Shown: positions 1-4,754 of the stretch, in pieces
Layout: each line of letters starts with the position of its first letter
Numbering within the stretch: position 1 is the stretch's first letter
DNA from: Candidatus Hydrogenedentota bacterium
GTDB taxonomy: Bacteria; Hydrogenedentota; Hydrogenedentia; Hydrogenedentales; SCBR16-9
Reading direction: 5' to 3'
Assembly: GCA_007116095.1 (NCBI GenBank)
Contig: SKJD01000126.1
Coordinates: forward strand, 1 to 6,256
DNA: 6,256 nt
Notes under the pieces: generated by a model
The model's database searches: none
What the model was told of the DNA's origin: nothing
Seen by the model: only the letters and a program-made list of their open reading frames with translations
Program-made: the position numbers and the translations under genes

Positions 1-64
1 ATTGCCGTGCACGCGGTCCAGGTTGTTCGTGGATTCTGCTGTGCGCAGGTACCGTCAACATGGA

Positions 65-85
65 CCGCCTGAACAGTTCAGGCGG
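65..85. repeat. Perfect 21-bp inverted repeat downstream of the DUF5989 gene
   Basis: The arms CCGCCTGAAC (65-74) and GTTCAGGCGG (76-85) are exact reverse complements around a single central A. As RNA it could fold as a 9-bp stem with a 3-base loop. It lies 40 bases past the stop codon of the - strand gene at 126-368, where a terminator could sit, but neither strand has a T-run after it. It may be a protein-binding dyad, a Rho-type 3' end structure or a dispersed palindrome. The rest of 1-125 shows no assignable gene; short open stretches reach the window edge on both strands, but none resembles a family I know. Confidence 0.5.
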
Positions 86-125
86 GGATAGGTGGATGTA
101 TGGGAGTTGCGATGCCAAATACACG

Positions 126-368
126 CTACAAGGCGTAAATGAAGGGCGACACCACACCGGCGGTCTGTGCGAAGAAAAAAAGCATGCCCAACAGCACCAA
201 CGCGATGAGGATCGGCGCCAACCAGAACTTCTTGCGCACCCGCATGAAGTCCCAGAGTTCTGCAAAAATTCCTTCATCTGTTACCGGCGGCTTGGCCGGT
301 TTCGTCTGTGGAGCCTCGCCTTCCGGGGCCATTGTCGCTTTCTTCTGCTCGTCCGATGCTGCTGTCAT
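126..368 (-). CDS. DUF5989 family small single-span membrane protein
   Basis: This is an 80-residue protein. Residues 1-32 are a polar Ala/Pro/Lys-rich leader. Residues 33-47 (GIFAELWDFMRVRKK) form an amphipathic basic segment. Residues 48-67 are one hydrophobic helix, and the protein ends FAQTAGVVSPFIYAL. The ELW-F-R-RKK-W pattern, the helix and the terminal PFIY motif match DUF5989. Family members are often only about 50 residues, so the leader is extra; Met13 is an alternative start. I chose the ATG at 368 over the upstream ATG at 527 because family similarity begins after it and because a GGGAG lies 13 bases upstream, a somewhat long spacing. The stop is TAG. In other bacteria such proteins sit beside SxtJ-like membrane proteins and carbamoyltransferases; no such partner is inside this window. 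Its function is unknown; its location is most likely the inner membrane. Confidence 0.72.
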   Translation of the reverse strand: MTAASDEQKKATMAPEGEAPQTKPAKPPVTDEGIFAELWDFMRVRKKFWLAPILIALVLLGMLFFFAQTAGVVSPFIYAL

Positions 369-731
369 GAATATCGTGCTACTCCCAATGAAAGTGTGCT
401 CTGTCTCTGCTCCATTATGCAGCAGCCGCCTTAAACAACGCAAGCCCAAGACAGGTTGCTTTTGCGAAAATCGCAAATACCTCAAATTCCCTCGTCCCTT
501 GAAATCGAGGTTCTTATTCTGGTACAAATGACATCATTGCTTGCAGGAGTACCGCTTGTGAAGTCAAACAGGAAATCCAGGTTGAAACGTAATTTGCTTC
601 GAACGGCCCACGGAACGGCGGCGGTATCGGCAAATGAACTACCCAAAGGAATTGGAAACAAATATACCACCCGTCTTTTAGTTCTCTCACCTCTCGATAT
701 ATGAAAAACTTCTCCAAAGAAAGGCCACACA
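369..731. other. Divergent intergenic region between the DUF5989 and ThuA/Dabb genes
   Basis: This 363-base region separates two genes that diverge from it. Reading frames inside it give no recognisable protein. It contains a short perfect dyad, TTTGCGA-AAA-TCGCAAA, at 461-477 (7-bp arms, 3-base spacer), about 95 bases upstream of the DUF5989 start; this could be an operator or chance. AT-rich stretches near 660-700 precede the + strand gene, but I could not find a convincing -35/-10 pair or a -24/-12 element for it. The ribosome binding site AAAGAAAGG (716-724) belongs to the gene starting at 732. Confidence 0.6.
414..443 (-). promoter_or_regulatory. Possible sigma-70-type promoter for the DUF5989 gene
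   Basis: On the - strand, TTGCGT (443-438) is followed after 18 bases by CATAAT (419-414). The -10 matches five of six consensus positions, while the -35 matches only three. Transcription would start near 407 and leave a leader of roughly 40 bases before the ATG at 368. The weak -35 makes this tentative. Confidence 0.28.
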
Positions 732-1925
732 ATGAAGAACAGCAAGCACAATATCGCGAACTTATTTACACCCGTTTTTCTATTCATAATAATGTTCACT
801 GGAGTTTCGATGAATGTCGAAGCCAGCAACTTGGCCTATATCCACGGGGATGTGGCCGCCGACGGGACCATTCCATCCGGCGACGACGAGCCGTTCGACC
901 AAATGTTACTCAACGACACTGGCTCGAAAGGCCTTTCCATCTTTGCGGACATGATGGAGGCCGAGGACTATAAAATCTCCCCGTTCTACGATCAGGAAAT
1001 CACCTTGGACGAGGCTTTCCTGTCACAGTTTGACGCGATTATATTTGGTCTTCACCAGAAGATCTGGTCGGACTCCGAAAAAGCCGCCCTTGACGCCTGG
1101 TTGCAGGCTGGCGGCGGCATGCTGATCTACAGTGATTCCGCCTCCGGCGGCCTGTTTAGGGAAGTTGGGATAAAGAACCCGGTCGGTCAAAATGCTGTCA
1201 ACAATCTGACGGCGGCCTATGGATTACAGGTGACGGTCGATCAGGGCGGTGGCACAAGGGCCTATTCAGCCGACGCAGAAGCCTCACATCCAATTGTCGA
1301 AGGCCCGTTGGTCATGGAAGGAGAAGGCGTTTCCGTGGTGGCTGTGGACCCAACCAGCGGCGCCCAAATCCTAATCCCATTTAACGATGCCAACCGGGTT
1401 TCCGGCGGTAGTCTCAATATTGATGCTGGAGGCGTAACTATTGCCAACCCGGTGTGGGCCACTCTCGCCGTTCAAAACGTGGGCGACGGTCATGTCTTGG
1501 TTATGTTCGACCGTCAGGCCATGTGGAACAGCGGTCCCGGTTCAGACATCTCGAAACGCGACAATATGGAAATCCTCCGCCGCATCGTAAAATTCATGGT
1601 GGGCGACCTGGAGACGCCGGCTCTGGCGCACAACGTGTATTTCACACTCCACGATCCGTCGGAATCGGCGCGAGCCAAGCTGATCGCCGACTGCCGCAAA
1701 TACCTCAGCAGCGAGCCGGGCATCGTAACCTTTGCGGCGGGCGAACCCGTCGCCTCGCACGACCGGGAGGTCAACGTTCGCGACTGGGACGTGGGCTTGC
1801 ACATCGTCTTCAAGACCAAGCACCACCACGATCGCTACCAAACCGCGCCCGACCACCAGAAGTTCATCGACGAGAACCAGGAGAACTGGAAATCGGTTCG
1901 CGTTTTTGACACGTTTGTCCGCTGA
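732..1925 (+). CDS. Secreted ThuA/DUF4350-like domain fused to a Dabb (stress-responsive alpha/beta barrel) domain
   Basis: This is a 397-residue protein. The start at 732 is supported by AAAGAAAGG seven bases upstream and by the signal peptide that follows at once: a basic start, a hydrophobic core at about 11-25, and a likely cut after VEA (29-31). Residues 34-295 look like a class I amidotransferase-fold domain of the ThuA/DUF4350 type. Supporting marks are FDAIIFGLHQ (100-109), the helix and turn ending AGGGMLIYSDS (126-136), SHPIVEGP (185-192), and the strand GHVLVMFD (253-260) followed by DN and a helix (277-290). I see no glutaminase catalytic cysteine, so amidotransferase activity is unlikely. 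Residues 299-397 match the Dabb domain (PF07876): VYFTLHD, FAAGEPV, a DWDVGLHIVF strand, YQTAPDHQKFIDEN, and VRVFDTFV. Dabb proteins are small dimeric ferredoxin-like barrels, usually cytoplasmic; a secreted fused copy is less usual. Function is unproven. The gene appears monocistronic. Confidence 0.75.
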   Translation: MKNSKHNIANLFTPVFLFIIMFTGVSMNVEASNLAYIHGDVAADGTIPSGDDEPFDQMLLNDTGSKGLSIFADMMEAEDYKISPFYDQEITLDEAFLSQFDAIIFGLHQKIWSDSEKAALDAWLQAGGGMLIYSDSASGGLFREVGIKNPVGQNAVNNLTAAYGLQVTVDQGGGTRAYSADAEASHPIVEGPLVMEGEGVSVVAVDPTSGAQILIPFNDANRVSGGSLNIDAGGVTIANPVWATLAVQNVGDGHVLVMFDRQAMWNSGPGSDISKRDNMEILRRIVKFMVGDLETPALAHNVYFTLHDPSESARAKLIADCRKYLSSEPGIVTFAAGEPVASHDREVNVRDWDVGLHIVFKTKHHHDRYQTAPDHQKFIDENQENWKSVRVFDTFVR

Positions 1926-2034
1926 AGTGAATCGCGGTCTTATCTTCGGGGCAATCCATGGCGCGAAGGCGGCGACAAGTCACGCCAAAGCAGCGGATCC
2001 TCGTGGACCTTGGGCCTCAAGGCTGACGCCACAA

Positions 2035-2197
2035 AGCTATACCCGGGGTGGCGGCCTGCGGGCGGTTCCGCCCTTCGGCATTACCCCGCGCTACAAGCTG
2101 TGACCGCTCCGCGGTCGGGCGGGTGCAGTCACACGATTGTTTTGCTGTAATTGTGTGCTGTTTGCCTGCCCCTCTGGATGCCTGCCTTCGCATGCAT
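2035..2197. repeat. Composite hairpin repeat, copy A
   Basis: Three blocks here recur in the same order at 2312-2441. Block 1 is AGCTATACCC (2035-2044). Block 2 is 2085-2119, containing TACAAGCTG and then the hairpin GACCGC-TCC-GCGGTC (2102-2116); it matches 31 of 35 bases of copy B. Block 3 is 2174-2197, starting CTGGATGCCTG and folding into an ATGCCTG / CATGCAT stem with one mismatch; it matches 22 of 24 bases. Copy A has an extra insert between blocks 1 and 2 that forms nested stems: CGGGGT / ACCCCG (2044-2049 / 2083-2088) around GGGCGG-TT-CCGCCC (2060-2073). No open reading frame for a transposase is present. Confidence 0.65.
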
Positions 2198-2276
2198 GAC
2201 GAACGGGGGTGGGCTTTACGTCCGTGTTTTACGGGTGTTCCGTGGTAGATTTTGTTGCGTTGGGTGGGCGCCCTGA

Positions 2277-2302
2277 ATCTGCGTTCATCTGCGTCATCTG
2301 CG
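2277..2302 (+). repeat. Triplicated ATCTGCG tract
   Basis: ATCTGCG occurs three times, at 2277-2283, 2287-2293 and 2296-2302, with periods of 10 and 9 bases, followed by GATAAAAT. It directly precedes copy B of the composite repeat. Similar ATCTGCGTCATCTGCGG phrases are, as far as I recall, common between genes in several bacterial phyla. No function is evident. Confidence 0.55.
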
Positions 2303-2311
2303 GATAAAATC

Positions 2312-2441
2312 AGCTATACCCAGCGCACCCGCCTTACAAGCTGCGACCGATCCGCGGTCGGGGGGATGCCTTTTTCCAGGTTGCAATGCTGAGGGTGGCG
2401 TCTGTTTATTGGACTCGCTGGATGCCTGTCTTCGCAGGCAT
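2312..2441. repeat. Composite hairpin repeat, copy B
   Basis: This is the second copy of the three-block unit. Block 1 is AGCTATACCC (2312-2321). Block 2 is 2328-2362, with TACAAGCTG followed by GACCG / CGGTC arms. Block 3 is 2418-2441, where ATGCCTG (2422-2428) pairs perfectly with CAGGCAT (2435-2441) around the loop TCTTCG. The distance from TACAAGCTG to CTGGATG is 83 bases here and 82 in copy A, although the sequence between is only weakly similar. This indicates a single ancestral element that was duplicated and then diverged. Block 3 resembles the short REP/dRS3-style hairpins (GGAT-stem-CTTCG-stem-ATGA) scattered in many bacterial genomes. Confidence 0.65.
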
Positions 2442-2476
2442 TGAACCAGTACATTGGAATAGGCGTCAAATAGCGC

Positions 2477-2524
2477 AAAAAAAACAGGATAGCGTGCACA
2501 CGCTTTAATCAGGTGTGCACGCTA
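2477..2524 (-). terminator. Intrinsic terminator of the amtB-glnK operon
   Basis: A perfect 12-bp stem, TAGCGTGCACAC (2490-2501) with GTGTGCACGCTA (2513-2524), encloses an 11-base loop. It can extend to 2486/2528 across one mismatch. On the - strand it is followed at once by ATCCTG and eight T (2484-2477). On the + strand no T-run follows, so it acts only on transcripts coming from glnK. It lies 120 bases past the glnK stop codon. Confidence 0.88.
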
Positions 2525-2536
2525 CCCTTGGGCAAT

Positions 2537-2564
2537 GGGGGAAGCGCCTTGGAACGCTTCCTCT
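2537..2564 (-). repeat. Second hairpin in the glnK 3' untranslated region
   Basis: GAAGCG (2541-2546) and CGCTTC (2555-2560) pair perfectly around an 8-base loop. The stem extends outward through G-C and G-T pairs to 2537/2564. It lies between the glnK stop and the main terminator and has no T-run, so it is probably a 3' stabilising structure rather than a terminator. Confidence 0.4.
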
Positions 2565-2644
2565 CAGGAGGGCGGGTTTAGGGGGGAAATTACGGAGAGT
2601 TTTTCAACCCCGGCATTTCCCGGATGGCCGCGCCTCGGGTTGCT

Positions 2645-2986
2645 TTACCCGATGGCGGCATTGCCGATTTCTCCGGTGCGGATTCGGACGCATTCAGCCA
2701 AGTCGAGGACGAAGATTTTGCCGTCGCCGATATTGCCGGTCTTGGCGCCCTTGATGATGGCGTCCATGGCGGGCTTGACGAATTCGTCGTTTATTGCAAT
2801 CTCCAGCCGCACCTTCTTCAGGAGGTTTACCTCGACATCCACGCCACGGTAGGTTTCGTGGTAGCCGTGTTGCTGGCCGCATCCCAGGGAGTTGGTCACT
2901 GACATTTTCGTGACCTTGGCTTCGAACAGGCTCTGCTTGACGCTGTTGAGCTTGTCCGGTTGTATATACGCAATGATAAGTTTCAT
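2645..2986 (-). CDS. glnK: PII nitrogen regulatory protein (GlnB/GlnK family) lacking Tyr51
   Basis: This is a 113-residue protein, against 112 for E. coli GlnB, and it aligns without gaps through most of its length. PII proteins are cytoplasmic trimers that bind ATP/ADP and 2-oxoglutarate and regulate partners such as AmtB. Visible landmarks are the [10 protein letters not shown] start, the T-loop with Gln39 in [14 protein letters not shown] (35-48), Lys58, the B-loop [11 protein letters not shown] (83-93, Lys90) and RIRTGE (101-106, Arg101 and Arg103). Position 51, the tyrosine uridylylated in enterobacteria, is valine here (VDVEV, 49-53), although Tyr46 remains. The start has AAGGAAG eight bases upstream. 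The gene follows amtB on the same strand after 96 bases and precedes a strong terminator, so the two are likely co-transcribed. I use glnK rather than glnB because of the amtB linkage. Confidence 0.93.
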   Translation of the reverse strand: MKLIIAYIQPDKLNSVKQSLFEAKVTKMSVTNSLGCGQQHGYHETYRGVDVEVNLLKKVRLEIAINDEFVKPAMDAIIKGAKTGNIGDGKIFVLDLAECVRIRTGEIGNAAIG

Positions 2987-3059
2987 TGGTTGGGTCTTCC
3001 TTTCTCATTCATAAGCTTCAGTGCTGGTAACTTGGTGTCTGTCTGTCATTCGGTCGGTA

Positions 3060-3075
3060 GGCGCGCTTATGCGCC
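3060..3075 (-). repeat. Small GC hairpin in the amtB-glnK gap
   Basis: GGCGC (3060-3064) and GCGCC (3071-3075) can pair around a 6-base loop just after the amtB stop codon (3085-3083). No T-run follows on the - strand, so read-through into glnK is expected. It could slow RNA decay or adjust the amtB:glnK ratio, but its small size makes chance plausible. Confidence 0.25.
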
Positions 3076-3082
3076 CGATGCA

Positions 3083-4417
3083 TTAGCGGCTGGTGAAGAT
3101 TTGGAAACCACCGTAGGCCTCCATGCCGTGTTCGTCGATATCCAGACCGCGCATTTCTTCGGATTCGCTGACGCGGATGCCAATCGTTGCCTTGAGGATC
3201 CCAAAGATGGCGAAGGCGCTGACGAAGCAGAAGACGCCGTAGGAGACAACGCCTATCAACTGGGTGACGATACTGTGATCGGCGCTGAAGATGCCGACCG
3301 CCAAGGTGCCCCAGATACCGCAGACCAAGTGGACGGAAATGGCGCCCACGGGGTCATCAAGCCGGGCGCGGTCCAGCAACAGTACGGAACCCACCACGAT
3401 GATACCGGCGATGAAGCCGATGATAATCGCGCTCGTCACGCCCACGACGTCCGCGCCGGCGGTGATGCCGACCAGGCCGGCCAGACTGCCGTTGAGGGTC
3501 ATGGACAGGTCAGGCTTCTTGATAATCGTCCAGGAAGCGGCCATGGCGCCCATGATACCGGCGGCTGCCGCCAAGGCGGTGGTCACGAACACGAAGGAGA
3601 CTTCTTCAGGATCGGCGCTCAACACGGAACCGCCGTTGAAGCCGAACCACCCGAGCCACAGCAGGAACATACCAATGGTGGCGAGGGGCATGCTGTGGCC
3701 TTCAATGGCCCGGATACCGCCCGGAGTGTACTTGCCGAGACGGGGTCCAAGCAGGAGGACGCCGGCCAGGGCCGCCCAGCCACCCGCCGAGTGGACGAGG
3801 GTGGAGCCGGCGAAGTCATAGAAGCCCATGGCGTCCAGGAAGCCTTCGCCCCACTGCCAGGAACCGGCGATGGGATAGAAGATGGCGACATAGATGGCCG
3901 AGAAGATCAAAAAGCTGCTCAGTTTGATGCGTTCTGCCACGGCGCCGGAGACAATCGTGGCGGCCGTTGCCGCGAACATCGCCTGGAAGATGAAATCGGT
4001 CCAGTAGGTGTAGGCGCCGTCGGCGTAGCCGATGCCGGGGTCGTCGCCCGGGTTCAAACCGAAGCCTGCGAAGCCGAAGAAGCCGGCCTCACCTCCGATG
4101 ATGAACTCGCCCGGATACATCAGGTTGAAACCGCATAGCGCATAGGTCAACAACCCGATGGCGATTATCGCGGTGTTCTTGAACAGTATGTTTACCGCGT
4201 TTTTCGCCCGGGTCAAGCCCGCTTCCAGACTTGCGAAGCCCAAGTGCATCGTAAAGACCAGGAAGGTGGCGACCAACATCCACGTGTTGTTAATCGTAAA
4301 CATTTCAATCGAGACCGCAGCCTCTTCCTCCTGCGCCGAAACCAGACTGATCGGTCCCAGCAGCAGTAGCGCCAGTAGCGCCAGCGTGATCGGTAGCTTG
4401 TGTTTTGCCATGCCCAT
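3083..4417 (-). CDS. amtB: Ammonium transporter AmtB (Amt/MEP/Rh family)
   Basis: This is a 444-residue inner-membrane channel for ammonium with a cleavable signal peptide (1-28, ending LVSA) and about eleven membrane helices. Family marks are FTMHLGFASLEAGLTRAKN (55-73), FQAMFAATAA (144-153, Phe148 matching the gate phenylalanine), GAVAERIKLS (159-168), DFAGSTLVHSAGG (201-213) with Asp201 and pore His209, LGWFGFNGGS (255-264, Phe260), and SVHLVCGIWGT (361-371) with the second pore histidine, His363. The tail keeps the PII-responsive RGLDIDEHGMEAY (423-435). I place the start at 4417, with AAAGGAA just upstream; the ATG at 4411 (Met3) is possible but further from the site. The reading frame stays open back to 4531, but that stretch lies across the sigma-54 promoter and shows no similarity. 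It is followed by glnK, the reverse of the common glnK-amtB order. Confidence 0.95.
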   Translation of the reverse strand: MGMAKHKLPITLALLALLLLGPISLVSAQEEEAAVSIEMFTINNTWMLVATFLVFTMHLGFASLEAGLTRAKNAVNILFKNTAIIAIGLLTYALCGFNLMYPGEFIIGGEAGFFGFAGFGLNPGDDPGIGYADGAYTYWTDFIFQAMFAATAATIVSGAVAERIKLSSFLIFSAIYVAIFYPIAGSWQWGEGFLDAMGFYDFAGSTLVHSAGGWAALAGVLLLGPRLGKYTPGGIRAIEGHSMPLATIGMFLLWLGWFGFNGGSVLSADPEEVSFVFVTTALAAAAGIMGAMAASWTIIKKPDLSMTLNGSLAGLVGITAGADVVGVTSAIIIGFIAGIIVVGSVLLLDRARLDDPVGAISVHLVCGIWGTLAVGIFSADHSIVTQLIGVVSYGVFCFVSAFAIFGILKATIGIRVSESEEMRGLDIDEHGMEAYGGFQIFTSR

Positions 4418-4503
4418 AGGTGTTCCTTTCTTTTTTTCTCCAGTGTTTGGGAGTTTGCAGACATTCCGACGGTCGGGTATGACTGTCGGGTTGTGCACAA
4501 TAA
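4418..4503 (-). promoter_or_regulatory. 5' leader of the amtB-glnK transcript
   Basis: This is the predicted untranslated leader plus the start-site region. The expected start of transcription is near 4493, about 75 bases before the ATG. A 10-bp palindrome, TTGTGCACAA (4491-4500), straddles that start. An 11-bp palindrome, CCGACGGTCGG (4466-4476), has a third arm copy, GTCGG (4485-4489), so two alternative short stems are possible. A purine-rich tract with AAAGGAA precedes the ATG. Whether the palindromes are operators or leader structures cannot be decided from one sequence. Confidence 0.4.
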
Positions 4504-4519
4504 AGCAAATAGGATGCCA
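4504..4519 (-). promoter_or_regulatory. Sigma-54 (RpoN) -24/-12 promoter of amtB-glnK
   Basis: Read on the - strand, 4519 to 4504 is TGGCATCCTATTTGCT, against the sigma-54 consensus TGGCACG-N4-TTGCW. The invariant GG and GC are present with exactly 10 bases between them, and TGGCA and TTGCT match fully; only two positions of the -24 block differ. It faces amtB and lies 87 bases upstream of its ATG. Sigma-54 control of amtB/glnK is well established in other bacteria, so context and sequence agree. An enhancer-binding activator such as NtrC would be required; none is encoded in this window. Confidence 0.82.
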
Positions 4520-4568
4520 ATATCGGGGCAAGGCGGCAGTTACAGGGCTAAGTGCTTGAAATACAACA

Positions 4569-4607
4569 AAAAATAATTTCCAGGTCTACGAAGAGGTCGT
4601 TATTTTT
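4569..4607. promoter_or_regulatory. Candidate activator region upstream of the sigma-54 promoter
   Basis: About 50-90 bases upstream of the -24 element, AAAAATAA (4569-4576) and TTATTTTT (4600-4607) form an inverted repeat. Between them is a direct repeat of AGGTC (4582-4586 and 4594-4598) with a 12-base period, close to one helical turn. The position suits an enhancer-binding protein, but the motif is not the enterobacterial NtrC site, and an AT-rich bendable segment is an alternative reading. The remainder of 4608-4697 holds nothing I can name. Confidence 0.25.
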
Positions 4608-4697
4608 GCGGCAAAGTCCCTACGAAATGGTGTTAAATCTTGCCGATAATACGATTTGGTAGGAGTGGGTGTGTGGAAGTCGGAAGGGGGGGATTTG

Positions 4698-4727
4698 CTC
4701 CGAGATGGATACAAGGCCACCTCGGAG
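4698..4727 (-). repeat. Stem-loop downstream of the PL8 lyase gene
   Basis: CTCCGAG (4698-4704) pairs with CTCGGAG (4721-4727). After one mismatch, three more pairs (TGG/CCA) lead to an 8-base loop. It lies 27 bases past the lyase stop codon. No T-run follows on the - strand; a C-rich tract follows instead. It is therefore a possible 3' end or Rho-linked structure, not a textbook intrinsic terminator. If it does not terminate, lyase transcripts would run into the amtB-glnK promoter region. Confidence 0.45.
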
Positions 4728-4754
4728 TAGGGAGTTGACTGGCTGTTCGTGGGT

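Larger units (their letters stand above)
1926..2476. other. Gene-free intergenic region rich in hairpin repeats
   Basis: These 551 bases lie between the 3' ends of two convergent transcripts. Frames through them translate to low-complexity peptides with no family resemblance. Two diverged copies of a composite repeat lie here (2035-2197 and 2312-2441, given separately), along with a triplicated ATCTGCG tract. A further stem-loop at 2130-2157 (CACACGATT / AATTGTGTG, one G-T pair, 10-base loop) lies within the first copy. I see no clear intrinsic terminator for the + strand gene ending at 1925. Bases 1926-2034 and 2202-2276 hold nothing I can name. Confidence 0.65.

Noticed and set aside
1..61. 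Possible - strand gene start (ATG at 61-59) reaching the left edge
   Set aside because: Only about 20 codons are visible, with no ribosome binding site and no recognisable N-terminus; the preceding palindrome would sit over its start.
482..829. - strand open frame of 115 codons across the divergent region
   Set aside because: It overlaps the signal peptide region of the gene at 732, has no recognisable similarity and no good ribosome binding site.
2048..2248. Small + strand open frame (66 codons) in the repeat region
   Set aside because: It runs through hairpin repeats and encodes no known family; such translated intergenic repeats are a common source of false small genes.
2490..2524. The terminator hairpin as a bidirectional terminator also serving the gene ending at 1925
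   Set aside because: No T-run follows on the + strand, and it lies more than 560 bases beyond that gene.
2960..4138. Long + strand open frame (392 codons) opposite amtB
   Set aside because: It lies antisense to a clear AmtB gene, encodes an Asp/Ala/Gly/His-rich sequence with no family resemblance, and arises from the GC-rich codons of amtB.
4418..4531. N-terminal extension of AmtB to an upstream ATG at 4531
   Set aside because: It would read across the sigma-54 promoter and leader, lacks similarity, and places the signal peptide internally; the start at 4417 has a good ribosome binding site.
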